DNA of 64,000 nucleotides from Lagopus muta. Taxonomy: Eukaryota; Chordata; Aves; Galliformes; Phasianidae. The first letter of the stretch is position 1. The number at the start of each line of letters is the position of its first letter. This document shows positions 16,789 to 29,900 of the stretch, piece by piece. The stretch lies in contig NC_064437.1 of the NCBI RefSeq assembly GCF_023343835.1, positions 52,774,972 to 52,838,971 on the forward strand. The letters are read 5' to 3'. The notes beneath the pieces were generated by a model. That model made no database searches, was not told the DNA's origin, and worked only from the letters and a program-made list of their open reading frames with translations. A program made the translations under genes and the position numbers.

Positions 16789-18755
16789 TCATGCTGGGAC
16801 CTCAGTCTCTTCCTGTGGCTGTTCCTTGGTCTCCAGTGCCTGGCGTGTGTCTACCTGCCACTGCTGCACCAGGTCTGTCGGAGTCTTACCAGCCTGTGAG
16901 AGGGGACAGAGGTTGAGATCAGGGTGGCAGACAATAGCATAAGCACATTTCACGCCACTCACCAAGTTCCTGGCCATCATGTCAGCCCCATGCAGGATCA
17001 GCATTTTAATGATCTTGTAGCGGCTGAGCCGTGTGGCATCGTGCAGTGCTGTGTCACCTTCCTGCAAGAGATGCAGCCTGGCTCTGTGCACCGCATCCCC
17101 AAGAGGACATGGGGACAGCGAGCACCTGGATGTTGCACTCACCCTGTCTGGGGAGTTGATGTCCACCCCACAGTGGATGAGGTGCTCCACAATATCGAGG
17201 TGACCAGTGCGGGTGGCCACGTGGAGGGGGGTGCTGAGCAGCTGGGTGGGAGGAGCACACACCAGAATGGATCAGAACCCTTTCCCCACTAACACAGCAT
17301 ATGGACAGCCCTGTTTCCATACGGCCTGCCCGTGCTCCTGATGTTTCCCCATGCCCAGCCTCACCTTGTCCTTCATGTTGAGGTCTGCCCCCCGATCCTG
17401 AAGCAGCTTCACGGCGTCCAGGTTCCCCCCCCGGCAGGCCCAGTGCACGGCGGTGCTGTCCAGCTGGGCACACAGAGCTGTGTCTCAGCAGCGCCACCAC
17501 CCAGCCAATCCCCAGGCCGAGCTAGCAGAGCGTGGCTCATGGTCGCTACTGGGCTGGGGACAGCCCAGCTCTGCTTAGGGGCACCCCACTCCATATTATG
17601 CCCAGTGGCTCAGGTGTAGGAAGGGACTCAGCCTCACCCGGTCCCTGAAGTCGACAGTGGCCCCACTGTCCAGCAGCTTCTGCAGGATGTCCATGTGTCC
17701 CTCCAGCGAGGAGCGGTGAAGGGCCGTACGGTGGAACTGGAGGGGCCGAGGTATGGTCTTGGCAGTTGGTTCTAATGCCCTGGCCCAGAGCAGCCCCATC
17801 CCAGGGGCACCGCACTACCTCATCACACGTGTCTGGGGGGCCACCATCCGCCAGAAACTTCTCAATGACGCGGATCTTGCCCTGCACGGCGGCTCGCAGG
17901 AAGTCCTCTGGCTCCACGGGACCCTCCTGGGGCAGGACGGGGCAGGGCTGGGGCACGGGGACAGCAGGGGCTCCGTGCCCTGCTTCTCCAGGAGGGATCC
18001 CCAGCTGCTGCAGCCCCCTTCCCGCACCCTGCACATACAATCTCCTGGGGCTCTGGCGGTGGGGTGGGCTCTGGGGTGGCTGCCCGCTCCTCCCGGCGCT
18101 TGCGGCGCTGCTTGCGAAGCTCTATGAGCCGCTGAATGCTCCCCACGTCAATGATCTCCCGCCGCAGGTCCACCGAGCTTCTCCGCACCCGCTCCTGGCC
18201 CTGTGGGGACATGCAGCACATTGTTGGTCCCCAGCTGGGAGCCTTGCTGCATCCCACTCCCCTGTACAGCCCCCACCTTGATGGCCTCAATGCCGCGGTT
18301 CCGGGGGCCTTGGCGTTTCTCCTCCTCCAGCTCTGGTGTGCTCATCCGCTCCACGGCCAGTGGCTCGCGTGGGCCATCACCTTTCAGCCTCTGTGGAGAC
18401 ATGGGGGGGCTGCAGAGCTCTAGGTGGACACCAAGCAGCCCAGCATCCAGCCCCGGGCACTGCTCATGTCTTCAGGATGCCTGGCAGCCCCTGGGCTCTC
18501 ACTTGCTCACCTGCTCTGCTCAGAAGCCAGCTGTCAGAGTGTCTCCAGCTGGGAATTCAATACCTGCAGTAGCCCTCAGCCTTCTGGCTGAATGTGCCAT
18601 TATGCCAGGATCCCCAAGGATAGTCAAGAACCCACCTTCTCTTCCTCTTCCTCCTCTGCCAGCTTCTGGTCAATGAGCTCCTTTGCTTTTTCTACATCCA
18701 GCTCCGTGATCTGTTCCACCTCCAGCTCCTTGCCTTTTTCCCCGTCCAGTTCCAT
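16789..18755 (-). CDS. ANKRD2: Ankyrin repeat domain protein 2 (stretch-responsive)
   Basis: Nine exons (minus), 18636-18755, 18277-18390, 18039-18200, 17819-17926, 17638-17736, 17365-17463, 17143-17241, 16963-17061 and 16789-16893, are all phase 0 and give 334 aa (human about 360). The protein is a muscle ankyrin-repeat factor that binds titin and shuttles to the nucleus under mechanical stress. The N-terminal part is acidic and coiled-coil-like (residues 9-40). It is followed by [11 protein letters not shown] and the basic [12 protein letters not shown]. Ankyrin repeats [33 protein letters not shown] and [11 protein letters not shown] each occupy one 99-base exon (about residues 169-300). 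The start is the ATG at 18755 (MELDGEKG). The frame is open upstream, but with no ATG before it. Confidence 0.93.
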
Positions 18756-19697
18756 GTCTGCCTGGTGTTCAGCCCCACTGGGGTGCCCTCGCGAGATAGA
18801 GCCTCTTCTCCTCACTGCAGGCACAGAGTTCCTGGCCCCAGCAGCTCTGCTGGCGGTGAGGCTTTATGCCTCCAGCCCCTCCGTCCCACTGCCTAAGGGC
18901 ACCAACAGCTGTGCCTGCTCCACATGACTGGGGCAGCTTTGCCATGAGCTCACCCTGCTGCTTTCTGGTGCCTCTGGCTCATGTTCTGCATGCTCTTAAA
19001 ATAACCTTTGCCCCCTCCCCACCTAGCTGCCTGGGACCCCTGTACTGGGCACAGGGACCTGGGGCATGCAGGGCTTGTAGAGCTGGTCCAAAGCCTAGAT
19101 GGAACAGTGCCAGGATATGTGGTAGCCCTGCAGTTCCTGAATACATGCCACCCACCCTGGGCAGTCAGGATGCTCGCGACGGCTCCATGCTGCTTTGGAG
19201 GATGACCTCAGGTCCGGAGCATCCAGAACAGCCCCATGGCCACCTGGTCTCCTTACTGCATGCACACAGGCATCAGGGCCGGCAGACAGAGACTGCAGCT
19301 GTTCCCAGTGCCAGGAACATTGCTCAGCCACTCCAAGCTTTGCTTTCCCTATTTGTAAGATGAGGGCAGCGCACCTCGTGCCGGGACAGTTAATGCGCTG
19401 GGCACCAGCCCCTGGGATCAAAGAGGAGGGACAGATGAGGACACATCACACTCCTGAGCACGTGTAGGACCCAGGGCCAGGCTTGGGTGCTGTATCCCAT
19501 GAGTGCCCCAGAGATGGGAGGGAGAGGGGTGTACAGGGGTGACACACAGGGCTGTAAAAGGGGAACAGAGCTCAGACCACTGGCATCCCCCGTGCCCAGC
19601 TGTCCCTGCCAGGTGATTCTGGAACGGATGTCAGATGGGCACATGGGCCAGGGGACAGTCCCCAGCAAGTCCCAGAAAGGAGGAAGGATGAAAAGGC
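18756..19697. other. ANKRD2/UBTD1 intergenic region
   Basis: This is the ANKRD2 upstream region and the downstream end of UBTD1. No coding exon or repeat was recognised. A muscle promoter for ANKRD2 would be expected near 18760-19100, but I did not find an unambiguous TATA box or E-box/MEF2 array. Confidence 0.4.
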
Positions 19698-19703
19698 TTT
19701 ATT
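19698..19703 (-). terminator. UBTD1 polyadenylation signal
   Basis: AATAAA on the minus strand, about 300 bases beyond the UBTD1 stop codon at 20007-20009. Confidence 0.75.
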
Positions 19704-20006
19704 GATAAATACACAGACTATGTACAGAGGGGAGACATCTCCGCCCGGTACTGCAGCCCCTGGGCCAGAGGCAGCAGGAGCTCGGATGGCGGGTCACAGC
19801 CTCTCCCCAAGGGGCAGCCCCACGGCAGGGCCCCCCAGCACACATTTGGTCTCGCACCTTCCACAGCAAATGAACCCACGTCTCCAGCCCACAGCCCTGG
19901 GGAGGGGACCTGATGAACCCAGCAGAGCTGGGACACGGCATGGGACATCCCCAAGGTGCCGCCGGGCCTCGATGCGGGAAGGGGACTCCCCGCTCCCCAC
20001 CGGAGC

Positions 20007-23000
20007 TCAGTTCCTAGGTGGCAGTGGCTGGTTGACGATGACTTGCACCACAAAATCCTTCTGGATCTTGGTCTCCTGCAGCCGCGTGCGGTCAGTGAGC
20101 AGCTTGCCAGAGAAGAACCATCGCTGCCAGGCCAGGTCGATGCCCTCCTGCGCCTGCAGCTGCTTCTTCAGCTGCCCGATGGTGTCGGCCATGCTGGCGC
20201 TGAGCCGCAGGTCCTTGCCGGTGGACAGGCGCACCTTGAGGGCGAACTCGCGCCGGGCACTGGGGAGCGGCTCGGCTGGCTCAGCCGCCTCCTCCTCGCC
20301 CCGCTCCAGGATCAGGTTGACGGGCGGTGCCAGGCAGTACACAGGCAGCTGGTAGCGGTTGCCCAGTTCGTCGTAGCACTCCGTCAGCGACCCTGTGGAC
20401 AGCGGGGTGAGCGATGGGGTCTTGCAAGGCACCCCCAAATGGGGACCCCCACTCCTGCATCCCCCCCGCCACCACCCCTCACCGTGGGGCAGGGTGATGC
20501 TGGCTCCGTCCAGGATGGCCTGGGCCAGGCTGTGGTCGTTGGCCTCCACAGCGTAGGCTGCAGCCTTCAGGGCATCCCAGATCTCCTTCCGGCCCTCGAA
20601 GGCAGGTGCTGTGTCCCAGAACTCGTCCCGCTTGCTGCGCAGCTGCCCGTCCGTCATGGGGTAGTCACTCTTCCACTTGGGACGCTCCTTCTTCAGGGGC
20701 TCATTGCGGCCTGGGGAGGCAGAGGGAGGCTCAAACTGGGGTCTCCCATTTCCCAGTACAGCAAAGGGACCCACGGGCTATCAGGGTTACCCCACACCAT
20801 GCACAGCGGTGTCCAAGGGACAGATCCCAACACAGCCATGGGAAATGCAGTAGCATTCCAGTGGGGTGCAGGGGGTTCCCTCCTGTGCTATGGAAACGGG
20901 GAGTCTGGGACAGCCTGGGGTGGCTGCAGGGCCCGGAGCCTTTGAGGCACAGCAGTATTTATAGCTTGGGGAATTAGCCAGGAAATAAGTCGGTGTGGCA
21001 GAGAGGGAAAGGGATTATAGGGGCTGACCTACAGCCCCAGCAAGGAGGGGGGCATGACTTCTCCTTCCTTTGCCCACTCCAGGGCAATGCTGTGGGAGGT
21101 GGCAGCACTGTACCACATTGAGTCCTGCCAACTCTGCAGCAGCCCCACAGCACTGTGAGCAGCCTCCTGCATGGCAACTGCAGCTGGATGCCATGCCACA
21201 CAGCAGAGAAAGCTTGTCTCTGGGCTGGCAGCACCATGCTGTGGCAGGGGACACCTGTGTGACCAAGCTGTGAAACACCAGCCCCATGGGAATGGCCCCG
21301 TGCCATCAGTCTCACAGCAGGCCGGAAGCGTGGGGTAGGAAGGAGCTGTTGTCACTCCCAGCTGGGCTGGGGACAAAGAGTGTCAACATCTCCTTCCTGT
21401 CACTGCTTTCTGTGGGGCAGCCAGCCTGCACCATGCCTGCAGGGGCACAGATTGAGTGGAGTGTGACAGGGCAGGAAGGATGCTGAGTGCTACCAGGACC
21501 TGCTGGACAGGGGGATGCCACCTGCCTGCTTGTGCAACCACCACTCGAGACAGCCACTGCTGCCAGCTCCAGGCTGTCACATCCTCCAGAAGGCTTTTCC
21601 TGGGGCTGGATGTGACACATGGCCTACGGCACAGAATGTAGCCACCCTGAGAATTGGGAACTGAGCACCCAAGCAGGATCGGGCAGGCAGCATCCTGCCT
21701 GCACCACATCCTCAAGCAGTGAGGGCAGCTGGCTGCAGCCAGCACTGCCAATTCAGCAGTCACGGTGCTGGGCAGGAGGGATTTGCAGTGTGGCAGAGCA
21801 AAGCAAGGTCAGAGACAGCACCTGCCCTGGGCACAGCGGACACCACCAGCCTGAAGGATGCAGTGAGGATCGCAGAGGAGGGAGCCACCAGCATCACAGC
21901 AGCAGCAAGTGGGCCACCACACCATCTTTGGGCCACCACAAGCTGCAGAGATAGTGGCTGGGGGAATGTCCCTGTCTCAGTGAGAGCAGGACATTCTCTC
22001 TGCAGCATCAGCCAGACAAGGGCACATGGGGATTAGTGGGTGCTGGAGGTCTCCTGTCCCACAGCTTCATCCTGCTGCTGTCACCTTCATGCCCGAGAGG
22101 TGGCTGCGCTTGTGGCCCCATGCGGCAGCTGGGAGCAGGCACAGGATGGCACAGCAGATAGCACTGCCAGGAAAGGAGGTCCCTCAGAGTTAGGGATGGA
22201 CTCAGCCAGACAGCATGGCTCCCAGCCATCACCATGCCCCAGTTCCACTTTCAGGAAAGGGAAGAGGGCTGCAAGGAAGAGGGATCCAGGGGCTGCAGAC
22301 AGGCATCCAAGCGGGCAGCGTGGCAGGGAACCCACTCTGTAGGAGCAGGGACAGGCTGTGGCCCCACTGCCACTGGCAGCCCTGCCCAGGTAGGCAGGAG
22401 CTAAGCCTCTTCTATTTATTGCTGCCACCCAGCCTGGACCCAGTCTCTAATCACCTTGTGTTGCTCTATTCCCAGCCCGTTGTGCAACTCCATGCCCTCA
22501 GGGGGCATGGGGGGTTAGGAGGTGCCCAGCTGTGCTCTCGCTCAAGCCAATGGGACCTGCAGGCAGCCTGCCCAACATGGCTTACCTGCTCCTGCACAGC
22601 TCAGCTCATAGCAAGGTTGCTTCCAGATAGACAATTTCCAGCACTCTGGACCCCACAGGGTCACCCCCTGTATGTCCCTGAACATTACCTAGGAGCTGTA
22701 GCAGTTCAGAGCCCACAGCCTCAGGTCGCACTCCTAGAGGAAGGAGTGTCAAAGGGGACACAGAGACAGCGAGTAGCACAGGGCACCCGGATCCAAGCCC
22801 TCCTCCCAGGAGCATCCTGCAGTGCTGCCTGTTTCGTGCCAGTCAGTACCCACAGACTTCCTCACCAGCAGTGGACACTGTCCTGTGGCAAAACTTGTCC
22901 CACGAGAGACCCAGGCTGTGGGGTCCCCGCTCACGGTGCTTCCTGCTCCTCCCCGTGTGGGTGCAGCGGGCAGGGTGTGACTCACCGTGCCGCCTGCCCG

Positions 23001-23525
23001 GCGCTTGGCGGGGCCCACTGGGGAACGCTGGGGCGCAACGGGGCGAATTACAACAGAGGCAGTGCTGCCCCCGCCTTGACCGGTCCAAGCGTGCCGTGGT
23101 GGGGACGCATCAGGGACAACATAGGGACACGCTGGGGACACGAAGGGCTGGCGAAGCACGACGAGCGAATTCCGGCACAGGTATCCGTGGCACTCCGGTG
23201 TCGCGCCGGAGATGCGCGCAGCTCGCCCCAGGAGCCCGGCACGGCGCAGCCCCGACGGGGCGCACGGAGAAGGAGTGGGGAAATCCCCAGCAAAGCAGAG
23301 GGGCGGTGCGCCCCGGGGCTGAGCCGGGAACCGGGAGGCAGCGGAGCACGGCGGCGGCTGAGCGCCGCTGAGGAGAGAACACCTCCCGGTGCTGGGCGGA
23401 CAGCTCCCCGTCAGGACACGCCGCCACCGGACACCCCACGACCCCCGGCGCCCCTCACCTGCTCTCTTGCGGGGACTCCCGGCGGAGGGCCGCTCCCGGC
23501 GCTGCCGCCCCACGCAGCCGCCCAT
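20007..23525 (-). CDS. UBTD1: Ubiquitin domain-containing protein 1
   Basis: Three exons (minus), 23459-23525, 20483-20710 and 20007-20392, are in phase and encode 226 aa (human 227). The N-terminus [13 protein letters not shown] carries an N-myristoylation glycine at position 2 and a neighbouring cysteine, suggesting membrane attachment. The middle DC-UbP type domain includes [20 protein letters not shown] and [18 protein letters not shown]-terminal ubiquitin-like fold (about residues 149-223) contains [19 protein letters not shown] and [16 protein letters not shown]. Family knowledge: UBTD1 binds UBE2D-type E2 enzymes and has been tied to p53/MDM2 and YAP turnover. It shares a CpG-island promoter with MMS19. 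Confidence 0.95.
20711..23458 (-). other. UBTD1 intron 1, nothing recognised
   Basis: This 2.75 kb intron separates the myristoylated N-terminal exon from the rest of UBTD1. I saw no other coding exon or known repeat. Open frames in the GC-rich end near 23.0-23.4 kb have CpG-island composition and no recognisable homology. Confidence 0.55.
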
Positions 23526-23977
23526 GGCGGGGGCTCACCGTCGGCGGCGGCGGCGCGGGCGGCTCGGCATGGGGCCGGCCCGGCTCCACGCCGCACTCGA
23601 CCGCGGGGCCCGGCGTCTTGCGACCGCACCGCCCGACTCCGAACGCCCGAGCCGCCCCACAGCCAAAGCCAACCCTCGCCGCGCCCCGCCTCCCCAGGTG
23701 CGCATGTGACCGCCCCGTCGCGTCCACGGCTCCCCGCCGCCGCTCCGCGGGGAGCGCCGCCCACGTGCGCGCGTCCGCTCCTCCCGGCACTTTTGTCCCT
23801 CCCGCGCCGCCGTACCCCGACTCTGGCCCCGCCCCCCGGTGTGCCGCCCTTCCCTGGGGTTGGGGGGGACGAGATGAGGAAGGGGCGCTGAGGTCGCGCG
23901 CATGTTCCGTGGGCGCTCGGGGCTGCGCGTGCGCACGGCGGGAGCGGCACCGGTCGCTGCCGTGGGAGCGCGGCGTC
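23526..23977. promoter_or_regulatory. UBTD1/MMS19 divergent CpG-island promoter
   Basis: Only 452 bases separate the two divergent start codons, all extremely CpG-rich. This strongly suggests one shared bidirectional promoter. I found no TATA box, consistent with a housekeeping CpG-island type. Confidence 0.7.
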
Positions 23978-26900
23978 ATGGCGGCGGGCGCTGAGGCGCT
24001 CGCTGCTTCCGTCCGAGACTTCGTGACCGGACAGCAGGACGGCCGCGCCGCGGAGTTGGCGGCAGGTAATGGGCGGGGCCCGGGCGAGGCTGCTGGGCTG
24101 GGTGCGCGCAGGGCGTCGGGGCGTGGGGCCGCGGGGTGGGGCCGCGGGGCTGCGTGCGGGGGCCGCTGAGCCATGTGGCTCGGGGGTACGGCGCTGCGCG
24201 TTGGTGGCACGGGGCGAGGAGAAGCGCTGCTGGGAGGGGGCGTGGGGGGGAGGATTAGGGGCTGCGGGGCGGCAGCCGAGGCGAGGTGGGGTGAGCAATG
24301 CCGCGTAGATGTGGGGTTTGGGGGAGCGAGGGCCGTGGGGAGAGTTCGGATTTCATAAGGCCGATGCAGAGCACGGGATGGGGCCGACTTGGGCGGGGGA
24401 GCGGGATTTCAGGGGGTGGGGATGTGGGAGCTGATGGGAGCGCGGGGCCGCGAGCCGTGACGCTGGGGGCATGGGCACGGCGGGCGCTGCTGCCGACGGT
24501 AAGGCAGCCCGCGGTCTGTCCGAGGTGCTCTGGGACGTACAGCTGTGCTTGGCTGCTCCGGCCCTCGGGTCTGGGGCCTGTGCTCTGACAGCTCCTCTGT
24601 GATTTCTTCTTCCCTGGCAAGACTCGAGGCATTTGGTTCCCACTGCTTGAAGCAGCGATTTGTAACTTTGTTACGTTAGGGAGTTTGTAGCTTCTGGAAA
24701 GAGGATTTTTAAGGATAAAGGGATGCGTTTTGTTTCTGGATGGTGGCTTTGGCACATTTTGGGAAGTATTTGAGGGAGCGGACATAGGCAGGGAAAGATA
24801 ACCTTACAGCTGCTATTGTCATCTGTGGTCATGTTACAGAAGTGCCTGGAGAAAGCTTTGTCTCTTCATAGACCTACAAAGAGAAGAGCTGTCCCCCAGC
24901 TCCCGTCAGCCATATGGCGCTTGTGACAAACCTACCTTGAAAAGCAGGGGGGCTGGCAGGTGTCCTGTGGTGTCTCTGACCCTGAATAGAGTCATGTGTC
25001 AGAAAGTATTAAATTACAGCACGTATCCTTGAATGAAAGGAGAGGTTTTTTTCTAACCTCACCGCCTTTTGTGTAATTGTTGGAAGAAACACGTTGAACT
25101 GCCTTCGTGTGCTGCTGAGTGCTAAATTAAGTGTAACTTGACAGGTAGGAGGGGGAGCTTGGTGCTGTCACAGGCAGTTTGGGCTGTGTAGGTCAGCATG
25201 TGTCAGAGAAGGCTGAGTTTGTTTTTATTAAAGCGTGTGGAGAGAGAGAATGCTGTTGGAGAAAGCCATTGTGATCACTGGGAATTACTGTACACACACT
25301 GTAAGGGAGCTGGAGAGACATAAGGAGTGGAAAGTGTATGGAAATGATATATGGAAGGATGGCATGTGAAAGTGAGGTGTCAGGGAAGGCTGGTGGATTT
25401 CAAGTAAGAACACAGTAAGGGGTAAATTGCTTGCTTCTGTTTAGCCTCGTGCTCTAGGAACATCACCAGAGAAGGGCAGCCCTTCAAGTAAGGGGAGCTT
25501 ACTGGGATGCAAGGTGCACAACAACTGGTTCTGCTGGAGCTGAGCTTGCACTTCATCTGTACTGTGTGCTGCTGCTCTACGTGCTGCTGGGCTCGTGTGC
25601 ATCCCTCATGCACAGTGAAATCAAGCAGACCTCTGTGACCAGAACAAGCTTGCTGGAGTAGAGGGAGGGGGTTCGCAGCCACAAGAACATGGTGGTTGGT
25701 TGTGGCCAGACCATTGCTCTTCAGCTCTTTCCTGTTGGTGTGGTCACCAGCATCTTTGTCTAAATACTGCATTCAGGCTTTGAAAATGTAGAGCAACTGA
25801 GTGCTCAGCTGTGGGACTAGTGTGTATCTGACGTTCTGCACCATGGCAGAAGTCAAGAGTCACAAGCTTGCAGAAGCTGTGCTCTGGAATGAGATGGTGG
25901 GATCCTAGGTGTGAAGGAGCGCTCTGCTTTGTGCCCAAGCACAGTGCCTGCTTGCTACCATGCTCCTGTTTTCCTGCAAGAAGCTTTGCCAGCAGCTCAC
26001 AGTCTCACTTGAGACACCTCTTCTTCAGCCTGTGCTGCCCATTCTGCGGCCGGCTGGACTCTCCTTCTTCCTCATGGCTCTCCTTGCCGTGTCTCCTCTC
26101 CCCTCTGTGCCAAGTGGGACTGGAAGTGCTGTCTTTGGAGTCAGGGCTGCTTGCTAACAGAAAACGTGGTCATCCCTTCTTCCATTCCCAGGGACCTCTC
26201 TTCAGCAAACAGCACAATTTAGTACTGGAACTAACTGCTTTAGGAAGAGACAGTAAATACTGGCAACAGCAGGATACACTAGCTGAGGCAAGGCCCAGAT
26301 GAAACCTTTGGGCTTTCTGATATGCGGGTGCCCCACCAATTGTAGCGAAGCCCTCAGCAGGGCGGAGAGGTGAATGCTTCTGGGCAAAGATGGTGAATTC
26401 TGGGGATCAAAGGCACACAGAGCTGTTTTACTGGGTGAGTGTCACACTGGCTGGTAGGGGCCCTTCTGCTGGACTTTCGTAGGATGCAGCAGATCCTTGC
26501 CAAAGCCTCCTGAGGAGTGACTCTTCCCCCAGTTCAGCTGCAGGTGAGTGAAGCAACCTGGCCAGGATCTCTGAGTCAGAGCTGCAAATGCACTCCAGCA
26601 TTGTGTCGTACTCTAACCACAAAACCATATTTCTCTGTGCTCTCTGCCTTGGAGGGAGTTTGTGCAGGTGTTGCTCAGTGTAGAGATGATGGAAGCTGAG
26701 TGCTTGTTAATGTCCGGGCTGTTTGGCTCAACCACTGCCTTGTTAAGAGCGTGATTTCTTTTGTCTCCTAGGGAGCATTGGGGGAGCTGCCCTCTGCCTC
26801 AGTGACAGTCTGGGAGCCTCTTTGGTTTACTCTTTTTATCTCTTCTCTCCAGGAGTGAAAGATGGAAGCTGGACTATTCTGCAGCTTGTGGAAGCCCTGG

Positions 26901-29900
26901 GGTAAGGAAAGCTGTGTACATGTTATATGTCGTGTAAGGGTATTGTGGGAGAGATTCCCATACTAAGGGACAACAGGAAGGAAAAGCGTGCATGCTGACA
27001 TCTTGTCCTGTGCAAACTGCCTTCAGCACCACCAGGCACACATACACCACAAGTGTGCTGTCTGCTCACTGCATGTTGCCCTCGCAGGGCAGCGGGGGCC
27101 TGTAAGTCTCTCCTGGGACTGAGGAAAGGCAAGCAGTGAGCTGCAGAGCACATTGCAGCTGAGACTCCCTAGCAGGAACTGCCTGACCACACAGTTGCAC
27201 TGCTCCATGTCATGAGTTGACTGCTGCTTGGCTTTATTTCTGTCTCTGAGCTTTTGTGAGCTGGGACTTGGGGGAACCTCATTTTTTTTTTTCCAGCTGT
27301 CACCTTGTAGGAGGCTTTGTCCTTTTTCATCTCTTATGATTTTGAGAGCCTGACTTCTGGTTGCAGAGCATGATGCAAGAGTAATTTCCTTGGTCTGACT
27401 TGAGAAGAGGCCTCTTACCTTGGATTTATTGCTGTGTGAGGCCAGGTGCTTGTGAGCAGCATGGTCAGGGGAGCAGGAGTCATCTCCTACCCTGTGTGCC
27501 AGTTGGGCAGCACTGTGCTGCTGTCCCCCTGCCTGGAGAGCAGCTCTTGTTTCATGCCTATAATGTGTTTGCTCAGGGTGCACTTCCTGTGTGGGTATCT
27601 CTGTTCACATCAGGCCTCTTGGGTTTTTACCATGTGTGGGCTAGGTTCTGCCTGGAAAACACCGATCCCCGGACACGAGGGCGAGGCATCCAACTGCTGT
27701 CCCAAGTGCTGCTCGAGTGTCACTCCTTGCTCCAGGAAAAGGAAGGTAAGGTCTGCTATGAATTCTGGAATGGTTGTAAGCAGGTTGGGGGCCAAGCCTG
27801 TGCCCTGAAAGAGTCTAGCCTGTGTTTGGCAAAGGAATTGATTTAGCACTGTGGCAACTTTGTGCATATCTCTCGAGTCAAAGTCCAAGAAGGATGTGGG
27901 GCCCCACATTGCAGCCTGTTTGCCACCTTCACAGCACAATTCAGGCTACTCCCTGAATGTACCAAGGCCAGGTGCTGCAGCTGGTGCCCCTGGCAATGTG
28001 TGGGTGCTGCGCACTCAGGCATGCTCGGTGCTGCGTGGGAAGCCTTGGGGACACATCTGAATGTCAGAATCCTTGGGTGGTGATTCACTGCAGGAAAACC
28101 ATCCTTCACAAAGCGAGTCATGCCACAGCCCTGAGGCCTGCCTAAGTTAACTCTGGGGGATCTCTGTGGCCTGTGGTGGAGGGCAAGTTACCGTAAGGAT
28201 GAGAGGGGAGAAGAGGGATGGGGTGAGAGAGGAATATTCCCTGTATGTGTAAACAAGAAAAAGGTTTGGCTGTGTTATATGCCTCTAAGCAGCTGGCTGG
28301 CAAGGAAACCCAGTAAGTGCTTCCAGAATGACTTTGGGTAGGGGCATTGCTGGTAAGTTGCTCAACCTGAGCCAGCAGGATGGCAAGACCCATGGGGAAG
28401 TAGCTGATAGGCGAGGTGATGAATAGGAAGGGGGAAAGCAGCAAGTGCTTGGCTTGATGTTGATGTAAGTCTTGGACTGGTGCTGGGCAGGGCTGTGAGC
28501 AGCTGTGCAAAGAGCTACTGGTGTAGCTGGGGTCAGGAATGACTGTGGTAAGGATGGGGTGGCTCTAGAGGAACAAACAGGCGGAGGGGTTTGTCATGAG
28601 GCCTGGCGGAGTCAGGGGAGTGAGCTGGGTTTTCAGCCGAGTCATTAGCAGCTCTGGAGTGGGACGGGCAGAGTCAGTCCCCAGGAGGAGAGCCATCCCA
28701 TCTCCCTTCGTGGCTCTGCTCACGCAGTCTGTTTCTCAAGCACTGCGTCAGGCTGCCTCCCAGGGAGTGAGTTTCTGCAGCAGCTGTGGGTGCAGGATGC
28801 TGCCAGCCGGCTCTTCCAGTCTGCTTCCTGCTGCCGCTCCCCAGGCTGGGCTGTGCAGGCGCCCGTGGCCATGACTCAGGGGCCGGGAACGTGTTGTGGA
28901 GCTGAGCGTGGGTGATCCGGGGCTCCTGCTCCACCCCACAACATCCTGCAGCTTCGGCCAAGCAGGCGTCGGCCGCTTCCCAGCCTGTGTCTGCACTCAC
29001 GTGTCTGGACAGGCCAGGGCGAATGCCTCGCAGGCAGCCCCAGCACCTGAGCTCCGGCAGTGGGTGCTGCCCTGCTGTGGTCAGACTCGGGGGGTTGCTC
29101 CATAGCAGGAGGGAGCAGGTGTGAGAGCCAAGTGTGTGCATGCAGCGGTGTCAGTTCCTCTCACAGTGGTGAATGATGCATTCTCACTGTTCAACATGCA
29201 GCTGTGACTCCAGGGGCTAACGAATATTGGTATCTGTTTCTGACAGTTCTGCACCTGGTCCTGTTTTATGAGAACCGGCTGCAAGATCATCACCTCATGA
29301 TCCCTTCAGTGCTCCAGGGTCTGCGTGCACTGGTGAGCTCATGCTTCCCTGGCTCACAGTGTGAGGATGGCTGCGGGGTGATGCTGGGAGGAAAATGCAA
29401 CTCATGGCTGTGGCTTAGAGCAGCTTGTGGAGCAGAGCCCAGCTGGGCTTACAGCTCTGTGGCATTGCCCTGCCTTGTGCTCCTGCTCCTGCAGGGGAGT
29501 AGAGGCTGCCATGACTTTTTGGTGTTCTGAGGCAAGGATTTCTGGCTACCCTTTGGGACAGCACTGATGGTTTTCCTATCTGTCTGTGAGGGTAACAAAC
29601 TCCCCTCAGGGTAGGAGAGGATCCTGCAGGTGGCTGCTGTACATTCATTGTTCCTATTGCTTTTCTGTTCCTATTTCCAGAGCCTATGTGAGGCACTGGC
29701 CCCAGGGCTAGCAGTTTCTATGCTCAAAGCCATCTTTCAGGAGGTGCACGTGCAGGTGAGCAATGTGATTTTCATCCTCCTATCTCTGTTTCGTGTTTTC
29801 TGTGTCTAGGGAAGGTCTGTCAGCATTCTGCACCAATGCAGTGTAGCGTGTCCTTCAGCAGCAATGCAGTGTTCCTGCAGAGCTCAGAGCCAGCATGGCT

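Noticed and set aside
18756-18824. Upstream in-frame extension of ANKRD2
   Set aside because: The frame is open, but its first codon is GTG, and the ATG at 18755 is in good context, so I kept the shorter protein.
22215-23891. A 558-codon open frame on the plus strand across the UBTD1 first exon and promoter
   Set aside because: It overlaps the real UBTD1 exon 1 on the other strand, shows low-complexity composition and matches nothing known.
28674-29141. Open frames on both strands in MMS19 intron 3
   Set aside because: There is no homology and no good splice sites linking them, and the patch is simply GC-rich.
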